Below, piece by piece: positions 44,010 through 58,006 of a stretch of 64,000 nt of DNA. The translations under genes were made by a program, and so were the position numbers. Source of the stretch: Panopea generosa (taxonomy: Eukaryota; Mollusca; Bivalvia; Adapedonta; Hiatellidae); contig CM055895.1 in NCBI GenBank assembly GCA_029582155.1, positions 53,349,250 to 53,413,249 on the forward strand, in the 5' to 3' direction. Each line of letters begins with the position of its first letter. The first letter of the stretch is position 1. The notes below the pieces were generated by a model. The model searched no databases and was not told the DNA's origin. It saw only the letters and a program-made list of their open reading frames with translations.

Positions 44010-45742
44010 GGTGGTGTATAGTAATCACACTGTCCGTCCATCCATCCATCAATTCGTCCATCCGTCTGATATTTTGTGTCCGGCCTGTAATTTTTTCATA
44101 TAAAGATGGATTTTATAAATGCTTCCTACAAATGATCAAAATAACATGACAATGTGTCACGCGTAACACCTAGACTCCCACTTCAAAGGTTAAGGTCACA
44201 ATTTAACTTTGCCAACACTTTAAGTCTGTTTAAGATTTCGTGTCCGATCTGTAACTTTGTCATCTATGGATAAATATCAAAATCACTTGGCTCAATTCAT
44301 TATCATAACATGATGACAAGTTGCACATAAGACTACACCCATACCTCAACCATGCAGGTCACAATTTGAGTTTGTTTGACAATACTTGAGTCTTTGTGAG
44401 ATTTCGTGTCCGGCCTTTAACTTTGTTATGCACAGATGGATTTTATAAATACTTGCTACAAATGATCAACATGTCTTGTGTAACACCGAGACACCAACTT
44501 CAAACGTCTAGGACATACTTAACTTTGTTTGACAACATTTTCATTCTGTTTGAGATTTTGTGTCTGGTCTGTAACTTTGTTACCTATGGATAAATTTCAA
44601 ACATGGCTCAATTCGTCAGCATGACGTGATGACAAGTCACGCAAAAGACCCACACCCGTACCTCACCAGTGCAAGTCACACTTTGAGTGTGTTTGACTAC
44701 ATTTTCATTCTGTTTGAGGTTTTGTGTCTGGTCTGTAACTTTGTTACCTATGGATAAATTTAAAAAACACACGGCTCAATTTGTCAGCATGACATGATGA
44801 CAAGTCACGCATAAGACCCACATCGGTACCTCACCAGTGCAAGTCACACTTTGAGTGTGTTTGACAACATTTTCAGTCTGTTTGAGATTTTGTGTCTGGT
44901 CTGTAACTCTGTTACCTATGGATAAATTTCAAAAATACACAGCTCAATTCGTCAGCATGACGTGATGGCAAGTCAAGCATAAGACCCACACCCGTGTCTC
45001 ACCAGTGCAAGTTACATTTTGAGTCTGTGTGAGATTTCATGTCAAGTCTGTAACTTCGTCATACACGGATGGATTTCAAAAGCACTTGGCTCAATAGATC
45101 AACATGACATGTTGAAGTACTGCACGAAAGAACCAGAAACTTTCCTCAAAGGTCAAAGTCACACTTTCAATTTGTTTGATATTTCGTGTCTGGACATTAC
45201 TTTGTCTTACATGGAGAGGTTTAACTTGACTCAATAAATTAAAATGATGTTATGACGTGTCACACGTAAGACTCACACCCATACCTCAAAGGTCAAGGTC
45301 AAACATTGCGTTTGTTTCACAACACTTTGAGTCTGTTTAAGATTTCAAGTCCAATCTGTAAATTGGTCATATATGGATGGATTTCAAAAACACTTGGCTC
45401 AATTAATCAATTGATAGACATGACATGAATGACCTATCCCTGAAAGGTCAAGGTCACATTTTCAGTTTGTTATTTCATGTTGGGTCTGTAACTTTGTCTT
45501 ACATGGAGAGATTTTAAAATATCTTTACACAAGTGATCAGCATGTCTTGTTATGATGATGTGTCACCTGCACTTACCTCTACTAATACCCAGACCGTTAC
45601 ATCAGATGTCAATGTCACACTTCAATGTAAAAATCATGAAATTGCATGTCTTAATCTGAAACTTTAGTCCCAATACTCTTGAACCCCCTACCTATTATAA
45701 AATATACTGTTATTTTCACAGACCATTTGGGACATTTCTTTT
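44010..45742 (+). mobile_element. tandem-core element (~150-165-bp monomers), larger copy
   Basis: The head TGGTGGTGTATAGTAATCAC is followed by a (GTCCATCC)n-like run, then about ten monomers, marked by T(C/T)TGTGTC(C/T)GG(C/T)CTGTAACTTTG, with TGGCTCAATTCGTCAGCATGAC. The tail is the one seen at 36.3 kb (CTACCTATTATAAAATATA, TATTTTCACAGACCATTTGGG). It is the same family as 35663-36460 with twice as many monomers, so array length varies between copies. Confidence 0.85.
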
Positions 45743-45744
45743 CT

Positions 45745-47855
45745 TTTTTTAAAATGTAAATGGTTTTGCCTATATTTTTACAGAAGCATTGTTTGGTCAA
45801 GGAGGTTCAGATTTGTAACAATGACAGGGTTCCACTGTCATAAGGAGTCAGGTTTGACCCCAAAAATGGTAAAATTTGGCAATTACAAAAATTGTTTTTC
45901 TTAAGAACTGATCAGTCAAAATCGTTCATATAGGGATAACAGAAAAATTCTCTCTTTTTTTCGTCTATTTTGGCAAAATTATTGATCAATTTCAGGCCTG
46001 TCGATCGCGATACACACATGCGTATCATTTTAAATCTGTACAGAGATTTTTTTAAAAAAGGAAAAAACTTGAAGTATGCAATGAAAGTTTTGAGACAAAA
46101 CGGCAGATGGTTTTGTGACATTTAGCGTTGGTGCAACATTTAACATTGTGGCAACATCAAATGTCACCCTAACGCTAAATGTTGCAACCCTGTCTCAAGT
46201 AGACACTGTCGCAATATAACCAGAACAATTATTGAAAGCAATGCTAAACACCATACAAACAAACACACAACATCTATTATATTTTCAGTATATTATGACC
46301 TGAAAACCAACCAACCAAAGTAATCTGACAATATTGCCCCCACATTACCATCTGTATGCACTGTTACAGATTGACAATATAATTAAAAACAAAATAATAA
46401 TAACACTATCGTAACATGTAAAAGGTTTTTGTAAGTAATCTTGTTTTGGGGGAGATAAACTACGTTTTTCAATATCAATATCTTCGCTTTGTGAACGCAG
46501 AATGTCTGTAATATGCTCAAATATATGAATCTAATTACAATCACCATTAACAGATTGCGAAAAAATCAGATTTTATACTGAGCTACATACTGCATATGTA
46601 TGGTGGGGGACGCATTCCCGGTTTGATTGATGTGTCAAATGACAATGTCATCTACGCCCTGGCCATACAATCAAACTGAAAATTTACTGGCTTTTTAGTT
46701 GATATGAGTCATTATGTGATACTAGATACCGTGTTTTTTGTGGAATAGAGTAGAAATGCATATTAAATGGGAAACTGTTAAATCGTTTTAAATCGAATGC
46801 GGTTCAATTTTACTTTTAGTCTCATCCCGGCGTTAGTCCTGAAAAAGAAAATATAGAGGTGAGGACTGGATTAGCAACAGATGAACAGCAAGTTAAATAT
46901 TTAAAAACCTGTACTTTTAATCCCCATACTCTTGCATATCTATAAAGATTTATTTACTCTAACATCATATGACCATACTACGTTTATCTTCTTAGCCAAA
47001 TACTGAAATGTTTCATCATTCTTTTGCTCCACCATAGAAAATTAGTTATGCAATTCAAAATGATATATCAGTAATGCACTCCCTCCCACTCACCGCTCCC
47101 ACCCTACACACCTACTTCATTGTCAGGGATGTCAGCGAATTTGATGAAGATTATATTACTTAATGATACGTGTTTTGGGCTGAAAAACAATGCGAAAGTC
47201 ACCGCCACATATACCGGTGGTACACATCTTAGGACATTTAGTGTTAAAGGTGCGACATATAGCAGCAGATGGTTTTGCGACATTTAGCATTGGTTGCAAC
47301 ATCTAAGGAGGAATATACCTTTTAAATTATTTTTGAAATGAGTAGTATATTTGGTATAATTTATAATGAAACTAAAGAAGTAACTTCTAATATGAATCTG
47401 TACTTTTTTCTGCGGTAAATGTAACATATATTTATATGTGACATTGTGAACATGGCCATGTTTGACCTTTTTGATGTCCCAATTTATAGGAGCAAAATCG
47501 CGTATTTTTCTACTTCACTTGAGTGATACATAATGTACAGAATCGTAACATATATCACCACGTACACATTTGATGGATGTATGTATTTACAAATGCAAAA
47601 ATTACGACAAACGCCAAATTCTGAAAATTATAGCGAAAAACAAGACTATTTATTTCTCAATTAGAATTACTTAAAAACAAACAGAGTGATTTTTGCATAA
47701 TTTTTATATGATATTATACAATAGATTATACATTTACTGTGAGATTTTTTGAAAAATTGACAATCTAGAGTTTTTACAATATTCAATTATTTAACCATAC
47801 CCTACATCAAAAACATGCTTTAAAGCAAAACATCAGCGTTGGTATAGTGCATTAA
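45745..47855. other. no gene; ~45-bp phrase repeated at 46100 and 47258
   Basis: AT-rich. GCAGATGGTTTTGTGACATTTAGCGTTGGTGCAACAT (46104-46139) recurs as GCAGATGGTTTTGCGACATTTAGCATTGGTTGCAACAT (47262-47300) 1.16 kb downstream, and an inverted TAACGCTAAATGTTGCAAC lies at 46172. Possible ends of a decayed element. No coding sequence recognised. Confidence 0.5.
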
Positions 47856-47856
47856 A

Positions 47857-49093
47857 CAAGGTTCCCACAGATTTGAAAAGTGCTTGATTTTCAACCTCTC
47901 AAATGAGAAGTGCTTATTTCTTGAAAATATCTTAAAAAGTGCTTATTTTTAATGTCAGTGGGAAAAGTGCTTGAAAAATGCTTGAAAATGAACAAAAATC
48001 ATTGGAAAGTGCTTGAATTTAAAAGAGTTTAAATTTAAAAAACAGTAACGGAGTATATGAAATGTCCAATTCGCCATTTATTTTACATCCTGTTTTACCA
48101 TATGCAGGAAAAGGGAGACTACTCAATTTGACAAACCTTTTTCCCCAGCAGTATTGTGCAGTGCAGCTTGTTGGGAAACAGTGCACACCTGTTCTTATTT
48201 TAAAAATAGATACAGTGTGTTGTCGTCTAAACAAACAATTGCATAAACTTAACGGGTTGATAAATAATTCTCCCATAACCAGCACAGAAAAATTGCCGGT
48301 AACACCCAAAATACATATAACAAAATCAAATGCATTTTAACAGCTGCTTGTGTTCTGAACTAGTGATGTCTGGGGAAACCCAATGTATCCAAAAGCACAT
48401 GGTAGTAATAAACGGATGACAATGCCTGAGAGAAAGTGTGTATTCAGCCCTGAAGTCACACAATAAGAGCGAGAAACACAAGAAAAATGAAATGTCCATG
48501 CCGACAATTCGCAAATGAGCACAAGATAAACTTGTGTAGTATAAAGAAATTGGTAAAAAATGGGATGCAAAGAAATTAGGGCTGAGGGAGTACTTGGCTG
48601 TGTGAAACTAACTGAAGTTGTAAAAAGAATAATTTAGACAATTATAAATTAATTTCTAGATTATCATCCAAATTTTTCTTTAAAATGGGGAAAGTGGGAG
48701 TATTTTATTTTTTATTTTTAAAATTTTGATGTTTTTTCTTATAATTTTATTTAAAATATTTTTTTTTTTTCATGAAAATAAAAAGAGTGGGCGGTATGCA
48801 AATTATGGGGCGGGCGGGGATGATAATCCAGCAATTAATTTATTATGGCCTTTTGTTTCTGGTCATATGTTTAAGGACTATATATAGTATAATAAAGACT
48901 TTATTATACTATTTATAGGGATATAGAATATAATAATAATAATAATATCGAACTAGCCCCTTGGATATCTGTGCAGGAACTCCTAAGGTACTGTAAGTAT
49001 GTATGGCGAGTTCATCTTTTTTAATGCTTTCAACCTTGAAAAGTGCTTGAAAAGTGCTTGAGTTTTATCAGTCCTTTTCTGTATGAACCCTGT
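47857..49093 (+). mobile_element. decayed DNA transposon with 'AAGTGCTTGA' subterminal repeats
   Basis: The left end AAGGTTCCCACAGATTTGAA and right end TCTGTATGAACCCTG are imperfect inverted repeats. Multiple AAGTGCTTGA/AAAGTGCTTG motifs lie inside both ends (47878-48018 and 49034-49065), all in the same direction. A degenerate coding block near 48440-48510 reads ALKSHNKSEKHKKN in the plus strand, like the His-x-His end of BED/C2H2 fingers in hAT-type transposases. Frameshifts break the rest. The superfamily (probably hAT-like) is an inference. Confidence 0.6.
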
Positions 49094-49309
49094 TAAATGT
49101 TGGGTTTGTAATCATTGAATAAAACTTAATATGCAAAACATATATCTTATAAATGTGTAGAAAATGATTAAACTCATTCTACAAAAACTAATATTTTAAG
49201 CACACTAGTTATATCTACTATTGCACGACTGTTTAGTGGCATATAATTTTTGAGCCAGTTGCCAAACGTTCCACATAAAAGTCCTTTACTAGATCAAGAT
49301 CAACATCAT

Positions 49310-49415
49310 AGTAATAAAAAAACAAAAATTATTATCATCACCATCATCATCATCAGCAGCAGCAGCAGCAGCATCATCAGCATCATTGTTTTCATCATCA
49401 TCATCATCATCATGG
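49310..49415. repeat. (ATC)n/(CAG)n compound microsatellite
   Basis: CATCATCATCAT, then six CAG, then further ATC triplets to 49413. The Ser/Ile-run frame at 49250-49483 is an artefact. Confidence 0.95.
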
Positions 49416-49793
49416 TTATCGTCATTTGCTTAGATGTTCTTAACATCCCTTTTTTTTTTTATTGTACATTAAAGTCACTCTAGATCTGATATTACGTCTT
49501 TCTTTCAATCAACAATATTTTAATTCACTCATATTTCTATTCTTGATGAACTATCACCAATATTATGTAAAAAAACAGTTAGGTAAAAACCTGCATTTTC
49601 AATTATATATAAATAGATGTCGGCTATTTGCACACCTGTGACTTTTTCACCACTTTGTGCTTTTTGGTCGCAACACTTTTTACCCACAGGTAAAAATAGA
49701 AATACTCGTACGTTGACTTTTGTCTCAATGTGGACAAAAGTCTTCATTGTCCTAAATTTTCTGCAGACAAATGTGTCATGTTGATTTGATTAT

Positions 49794-51355
49794 TATACCC
49801 CCGACAAACGAAGTTTTGAGGGGGTATATTGGAGTCACCCTGAGGTCGGTCTGTCGGTCGGTCGGTCTGTCTGTTGCAATTTTCCTTGTCCGGAGCAGCA
49901 CTTGAAAAGTACTGGATGGAATTTCATCAAACTTCATACAATGGTAGAATATAATGAGAGGAAGTGCAGTGTACAAGAAACATAACTCTATTCTTGCTAA
50001 TTACAGAGTTATTGCCCTTTGATATTTTTTCTTGTCCGGATCATAACTTGAAAAGTACCGGATGGAATTTCATCAAGCTTCATACAATGGTAGAATATAA
50101 TGAGAGGAAGTGCAGTGTACAGGAAACATAACTCTATTCTTGCTAATTACAGAGTTATTGCCCTTTGATACTTTTTCTTGTCCGGAGCATAACTTGAAAA
50201 GTACTGGATGGAATTTCTTCAAGCTTCATACAATGGTAGAATATAATGAGAGGAAGTGTAGTGTACAGGAAACATAACTCTATTCTTGCTAATTACAGAG
50301 TTATTGCCCTTTGATATATTTCCCTTGTCCAGAGCATTACTTTTAAAGTACTGGATGGAATTTCATCAAACTTCATACAATGGTAAAATATAATGACAGG
50401 AAGTGCAGTGTACAAGAAACATAACTCTATTCTTGCTAATTACAGAGTTATTGCCCTTTGATATATTTCCCTTGTCCAGAGCATTACTTTTAAAGTACTG
50501 GATGGAATTTCATCAAACTTCATACAACGGTAAAATATAATGACAGGAAGTGCAGTGTACAAGAAACATAACTCTATTCTTGCTTATTACAGAGTTATTG
50601 CCCTTTGATAAATTTCCCTTGTCTGGAGTATTACTTTTACAGTACTGGATGGAATTTCATCAAACTTTATACAATGGTAGAATATAATGAGAGGAAGTGC
50701 AGTGTACAAGAAACATAACTCTATTCTTGCTAATTACAGAGTTATTGCCCTTTGATATTTTTTCTTGTCCGGAGCATAACTTGAAAAGTACCTGATGGAA
50801 TTTCATCAAGCTTCATACAATGGTAGAATATAATGAGAGGAAGTGCAGTGTACAAGAAACATAACTCTATTCTTGCTAATTACAAAGTTATTGCCCTTTG
50901 ATATATTTCCCTTGTCCGGAGCATTACTTTTAAAGTACTGGATGGAATTTCATCAAACTTCATACAGTGGTAGAATATAATGACAGGAAGTGCATTGTAC
51001 AGGGAACATAACTCTATTCTTGCTAATTACAGAGTTATCGCCCTTTGATATATTTCCCTTGTCCGGAGCATTACTTTTAAAGTACTGGATGGAATTTCAT
51101 CAAACTTCATACAATGGTAGAATATAATGACAGGAAGTGCAGTGTACAAGAAACATAACTCTATTCTTGCTAATTACAGAGTTATTGCCCTTTGATATAT
51201 TTCCCTTGTCTGGTGCAGTACTTTTAAAGTACTTTTAAAGCCATCAGTGATAACAGTTTAATAAAGTTCATGAAAGAACCAAGTTGATGAATACATGGAG
51301 TTCGAGCAGAGCAGGTTCGATATTGTATTCCTAGTGCTCTTGTTTGTTTCTTATC
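49794..51355 (+). mobile_element. tandem-core element, nine ~146-bp monomers
   Basis: The head TATACCCCCGACAAACGAAG-TTTTGAGGGGGTATATTGG forms an inverted pair and is followed by (GGTCGGTCTGTC)n. The monomers then carry CATAACTCTATTCTTGCTAA, ACAGAGTTATTGCCCTTTGA, TTGTCCGGAGCA and CTGGATGGAATTTCATCAAA, with starts at 49981, 50127, 50273, 50420, 50567, 50714, 50860, 51007 and 51154. The array ends inside a shortened monomer at about 51240, and the tail ends CTAGTGCTCTTGTTTG. The monomers are very alike, suggesting recent expansion or conversion. No protein is encoded. Confidence 0.88.
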
Positions 51356-51359
51356 AATA

Positions 51360-52510
51360 AAATTGTTGTCCCTCAACATAACTCGAAAAAGTATAAAATT
51401 TATTGATTGCCATGAAAGCTTGTACACTGCACAATAATTAAAAAGACCGTTTTTAATTTTAACAAAACCATAAAAAAATTAACAATACAAAAAATTCAAT
51501 CCATAACATTCTCTTTTATTAAGAATTTTTTTTTGTCTGGAGCATAACTTTAATTTTTTATTTGCGGACAAAATGCATTGAGTGGACAAAAACACCAGCA
51601 TATACCGCTCTTTTGTGTTTGTGTTTTTTCTCCATCCAAAAATTGATGGAAGTAATGCACATTTATCTAAAAAAATCGATAGAAAATTGGTCACCAGCCA
51701 CTTATCTTTGAACATGTCACTGTGAATCTAAAATATTAATTAAATTACAAATTTTATTATTTTAAAGGGACACATCCCAATTTTAAATAGATTATATTGG
51801 CATATTACCGTCAATTCCCTGTCCTAAATACACACGACCAGCATGAAGATACACTTATAACTTAGAAATATACGCATCTAAAGTGTCTAATTGCATAACC
51901 TCTTTATTACAAACAATGGGTTTCTGGAGTCACATTTTTGTTTTTGTTTACATTTGCCATTTTCAACGAACCGCTTTCGGGTTTCCGATCAATCATTGGA
52001 TAACATCGTGAAGACTCGTTCACGATCACGTTTTCGAGGCTTTGTTCAGGAAGTTGACGGAGTTCAATGTAATTGAATACTTTATTGCGGGACATATTAA
52101 AGTTTTGGCCAATATTCAATTACTGTTAATTTGATAACTTATAAGTAAATAAAGGTTATACATCAATACATAAGCATTATTTTGTGCACACTGCATACAG
52201 GAAAAGTCTGGATTACCAGTGTGTTTGTGTTACTTGCCAATATAATCCCTTTAATACATTTTCACTTAAAGCAATTTGTAAAATTGCTTAGGCCAAAATC
52301 ATATATCCGTTTCTGGTTAACCTGTAAAAAATAGTGTATACCATGTATGATTGTCTTTTCTTTTTTTTCACTTTCAAGGTACTAGAAATGTTCAGAGCAA
52401 GCCGGTCATTGTTTGCAGTTGTATGTTGACCAAGTTATATTACTAAGATAGGTATATTAAAGATTCACCGTGCTGTTCTGAACAACAATAATAACCATTT
52501 GTTCTGGGCA
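51360..52510. other. no gene seen
   Basis: AT-rich. Short frames on both strands (51479-51715, 51891-52119) overlap antisense to each other and lack domains. Confidence 0.5.
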
Positions 52511-52511
52511 G

Positions 52512-55261
52512 TATATCCGTCTCTGGGCAGCCAAGTATACAAACACCAGAATACATAAAAACTTTAACATTTATAACACCAGAATATATAAAAACTGGAA
52601 CATCTTCTACATCAAAATACAAAAAAACTGGAACAACTTCTACACCAGAAAACATAAAAACTGGAACATCTTCTACACCAGAATACATAAAAAAACTGAA
52701 CATCTACTACACCAGAATACATAAAAACTGGAACATTTATAATGCCAGAATACACGAAAATGGGGAAATCTACTTCATCAAAATACATTAAAACTGTAAC
52801 ATCGACTACATCAGAATACATTAAAACTGGAACATCCAGTACACCAGAAAACATTAAAACTGGAACATCTACTACACAAGTATGCATTAAAACTGAAACA
52901 TCTTCTACACCAGAATACATAAAACTTGGAACATCTTCTACACCAGTATACATAAGAACTGGAACATCTATAACACCAGTATGAATAAAAATTGGAACAT
53001 CTATAACACAATAATGCATAACAACTGGAAAATCTATAACACTAGTATATATTAAAACTGGAACATGTAATACACCAGAATCGATAACAACTGGAACATC
53101 TATAATACCACAATACATAAAAACTTGAACATCTACACCAGAAAACATTAAAACTGGAACATCTACTACACCATTATACATTAAAACTGGAACATCTATA
53201 ATACCAATATGCATAAAAAAACCTGGAACATCTACTACACCAGAATACATAAAAACTGGAACATCTTCTACCCCAAAATACATTAAACTACACAAGAATG
53301 CATAACAACTGGAACATCTATAACACTAGTATACAATAAAACTTGAATATCTAATACACCAGAATCAATAACAACTGGAACATATATAACACCACAATAC
53401 ATAAAAACTGAAACATCTTCTACATCAGAATACATTAAAAGTGGAACATTTACTACACCAGAAAACATTAAAACTGGAACATCTATAATACCAGTATACA
53501 TAAAAACTGGAACATCTACTACACCAGAGTACATAAAAACTGAACATCTATAACACCAGAGTATATTAAAACAGGAACATCTACTACACCAAAATACCTT
53601 AAAACTGGAACATCTTTAATGCTGGTGTACATTAAAACTGGAACATCAATAACACCAGTATATATTAAAACTGGAACACCTATAACACCAGTATACATTA
53701 TACTGGAACTTCTAATATACCAGAATGTTTTAAAACTGGAGCATCTGTAACACCAGTTTACATTACAACTGGAACATCAATAACACCAGTATACATAAAA
53801 ACTGGAACATCTAATATACCAGTATACATTAAAACTGGAACATCTAATATACCAGTATGCATTAAAACTGGAACATTTAATATACCAGTATGCATTAAAA
53901 CTGGAACATTTAATACACAAGAATATATTAAAACTGGTGCATCTATAACACTAGCATACATTAAAACTGAAACATCTACTACACCAGAATACATAAAAAC
54001 TAAAATCTATAACACCAGTGTACATTACAGCTAAGCATTTTATACACCAAAATGTATTAAAACCGGTACATCTAATACAACAGTTTGCAATACAACTGGA
54101 ACATCTTCTATACCAGAATGTATTAAAACTGGTCAATCTTATCCACAAATATAGATTAAAACTGGAACATACAGTGCATCAGAATACATTAAAACTAGAA
54201 CATCTTTAACACCAGAATACATTAAAATGGAAAATTTTCTACAGCAGAGTACATTACAATTAAAACATCCTCTACACCATAATACATTAAAAAAACTGGA
54301 ACATGTAATACACCAGTATACAAATAAACTGGAACATCTATAACACCAGTATATATTAAAACTGGAACATCTGTAACACCAGAATGCATAACAAATAGGA
54401 CATCTACTACACCAAAATGCATAAAACTGGAAAATGTACTTCATCAGAATACATAAAAACTAGAATATCTTCTACACCAGAATACATAAAGACTAGATCA
54501 TTTAATACACCAGTGTACATTAAAACTGGAACCGCTAATACATCAGTGTACATACAAGCTTGAACACGAGAATGAATATAATATTGGAACATCTACTACA
54601 CAAGAATACATTACAAGTTGGAGATATATAACAGCAGTGAACATAAAAACTAAAACTTCTTATACATCAGAATACATAAAACTGGAACATCTACTTCACT
54701 AGTATACTTTAAAACTCGAACAGCTATAACACCAGTTTACATTAAAACTGAAGCATCTATAACACCAATGTACATTAAAAGTGGAACATTTAAACTACCA
54801 GAATACATTAAAAGTGGAACATGTAATACACTAGAATACATTAAAACTGGAACATTTATAACACCAGAATACATTAAAACTCGGACATCTTTAAACCAGA
54901 ATACATTAAAATTGGAATAGTTACTCAACCAGTGTGCATGAAACTGGAACATCTAAAACACCAGAATACAATAAAAGTGGAACATGTACTACATCAGCAT
55001 ACATAAAAACTGGAACATCTATAACATGAGAATACATTAAAACTGGAACATTTTCTACACCAGAATACATTAAAACTTGAACATCTACAACACCAGTATA
55101 CATAAAAACTGGAACATCTGTAATATCAGAATACATTAAAACAGGAAAATCTTCTACACAAGAATACATTAAAACTGCCACATCTACTTCACCAGTATAC
55201 ATTTAAACTGAATCATCTACTACACCAGTGTACATAAAAACTGGAACATCTACTACGCCAG
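52512..55261. repeat. 33-bp minisatellite, block 1 (GGAACATC type, diverged)
   Basis: Units close to ACACCAGAATACATAAAAACTGGAACATCTACT with many substitutions and 1-3-bp indels. The unit is 11 codons long. Where indels are absent, a plus frame reads TPEYIKTGTST and a minus frame reads DVPVLMYSGVV, so frames up to 227 codons appear (minus 52612-53295). Interrupting stops and frequent frame changes argue against a protein. Confidence 0.95.
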
Positions 55262-55510
55262 GGTTCATATTCACCTACCTTTCTTGAGAATATCTTTATA
55301 CTTAAGATTGAAAATCCAAATTTCAACCTTAGATATCTAGTTTACCATGAAAGATAGAATAATTGTGAGAGATTATTTAACTATATATTAGGTGTTCCTA
55401 CATCCTTGCAAATTTTTACCTCAATAAATGGTCTCTAAGTATGTTTTTCAAAATTCATTTTTTAGTTCAAGTCTAAGAATATTCTTAAGAATGGTTGGTG
55501 AATACCACCC
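55262..55510 (-). mobile_element. ~249-bp MITE in the 33-bp array, orientation 1
   Basis: The ends GGTTCATATTCACC and GGTGAATACCACC are inverted, continuing inward as TTCTTGAGAATATC and AATATTCTTAAGAATGG. Its interior is the reverse complement of the interior of the MITE at 58007-58254 (for example ATAATTGTGAGAG here against CTCACAATTATTC there). It sits after ...CGCCAG, and the array resumes at TAGTATAC. Confidence 0.9.
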
Positions 55511-58006
55511 TAGTATACATTAAAACTGGAACAGCTAAAACATCAGCATACATTAAAACTGGAATAGCTAATACACCAGAATGTATAAAACTGGAACATC
55601 TAATACACCAGTATACATAAAAAATGGAACATCTTCTACACCAGATTACATAAAATCTAGAACATCTCATACACCAGAATACATTAAAACTGGAACATCT
55701 ATAACACCAGATGCATAAAAACTAGAACATCTACTTCACCAGTATACACTAAAATTGGAACATCTATAACACCAGAATACATAAAAACTGGAATAGCTAC
55801 TTTACTAGAATACATTAAAACTGGAACATCTATAAGACCAGTATACATAAAAACTTGAACATCTTCTACACCAGAATACATTAAAACTGGAATAGCTACT
55901 TCTCCAGTGAACATAAAACTGGAACATCTAAAACACAAGAATACAATGAAACTGGAATAGCTACATCTCCAGTGTACATAAAACTGGAAAATCTAAAACA
56001 CCAGAATACATTAAAAGTGGAACATGTAATACACAAGTATATATTAAAACCGAAGCATCTATAACACCAGATAACTTTTAACTGGAATAGCTAATACACC
56101 AGAATATATTAACACTGGAACATCTATAACACCATAATACATTAAAACTGGAACATCTTCTACACCAGAATACATAAAACTGGAACTTCTTTTACACCAG
56201 AATACATTGAAACTTGAACATCAGTATACATAAAAACTGGAACATCTTTAACACCAATATACATTAGAAAATGAACAGCTAATACACCAGTATACATAAA
56301 AACTGGAACATCTATAACATCAGAACACATTAAAACTGGAACATCTTCTACACCAGAATACATTGAAACTAGAACATCTATAACACCAGTATACATAAAA
56401 CCTGGAACATCTATAAAATCAGAACACATTAAAACTTAAAAATGTATTCAACAGAATACTTTAAAAATGGAACATCTACAACACCAGAATACATTAAAAC
56501 TTGAACATCTTCTACACCAGAATATATAAAAACTGGATATTTTATAACACCAGAATATATATAAAACTGGAACATCAAATACACCAGAATACATTAAAAC
56601 TGGAACATCATATTCACCAATTAACATACACTGGAACATCTACTCCACCAGTATACATTAAAACTGGGATATCTGCTACACCAAAGTACATTAAAACTTG
56701 AACATCTACTACACCAGAACACTTTAAAATAGGAACAGTTAATACACCAGAATATATATAAAACTGGAACATCTCCTACACACACATACATAAAAACTTG
56801 AACATTTATAACACCAGTATACATTAAAACTGGAGCATCTATAACACCATTATACATTAAAACTAGGGCAATCTATAACATCATTATACAATAAAACTGG
56901 AGCATCTATAACACCAGTATACAATAAAACTGGAGCATCTATAACACCAGTATGCATTAAAACTGGAACATCTGTAACACCAGTATACATTAAATCTGGA
57001 GCGTTTATAACACCAGTATACAATAAAAACTGGCGCATCTATAACACCAGTATACAATAAAAATGGAGCATCTATAACCCCAGTATGCATTAAAACTGAA
57101 GCATCTGTAACACCAGTATACATTAAAACTGGGCATCTATAAGACCAATATAAAATTAAACTGGAGCATCTATAACACCAGTGAACATAAAAACTGGAGT
57201 ATCTATAACACCAATTTACAATAAAACTGGAGCATCTGTAACATCAGTATATATTAAAAGTGGAGCATCTGTAACACCAGTATGCATTAAAACTGGAGCA
57301 TCTGTAATACCAGTATACAATAAAACTGGAGCATCTATAATACCAATATACAATAAAACTGGAGCATCTGTAACATCAGTATACATTAAAACTGGAGCAT
57401 CTATAATACCAGTATACAATAAAACTGGAGCATCTATAATACCAGTATACAATAAAACTGGAGCATCTGTAACATCAGTATACAATAAAACTGGAGCATC
57501 TGTAACATCAGTATACAATAAAACTGGAGCATCTGTAACACCAGTATACATTGAAACTGGAGCATCTATAATACCAATATACAATAAAACTGGAGCATCT
57601 GTAACACCAGTTTACATTAAAACTGGAGCATCTATAATACCAGTATACAATAAAACTGGAGCATCTGTAACACCAATATACAATAAAACTGGAGCATCTG
57701 TAACATCAGTATACAATAAAACTGGAGCATCTGTAACACCAGTATACATTAAAACTGGAGCATCTATAATACCAGTATACAAAAAAACTGGAGCATCTGT
57801 AACACCAGTGTACATAAAAACTGGAGTATCTATAACACCAATATACAATAAAACTGGAGCATCTGTAACACCAGTATACATTAAAACTGGAGCATCTATA
57901 AAACCAGTATAAATTAAAACTGGAGCATCTGTAACACCAGTATACAATTAAACTGGAGCATCTATAACACCAGTTTACAATAAAACTGGAGCATCTAAAA
58001 CACCAG
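55511..58006. repeat. 33-bp minisatellite, block 2, grading to a homogeneous GGAGCATC type
   Basis: Up to about 56800 the units are GGAACATC-like and diverged. From about 56830 they become homogeneous ACACCAGTATACAATAAAACTGGAGCATCTRTA, including a 22-unit uninterrupted run at 57181-57912. That run is open in the plus frame (KTGASVTPVYI, 243 codons) and in two minus frames (111-122 codons, DAPVLLYTGVT). Confidence 0.96.

Noticed and set aside
48019-48340. Opposing frames of 96 and 92 codons in the transposon at 47.9-49.1 kb
   Set aside because: They are antisense to each other. Neither matches a transposase motif, and the recognisable relic (ALKSHNKSEKHKKN) is in neither.
57181-57912. 243-codon plus frame as a repetitive structural protein
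   Set aside because: It consists only of 11-residue repeats from a 33-bp satellite that is equally open on the other strand, with no signal peptide, splice site or non-repeat domain.
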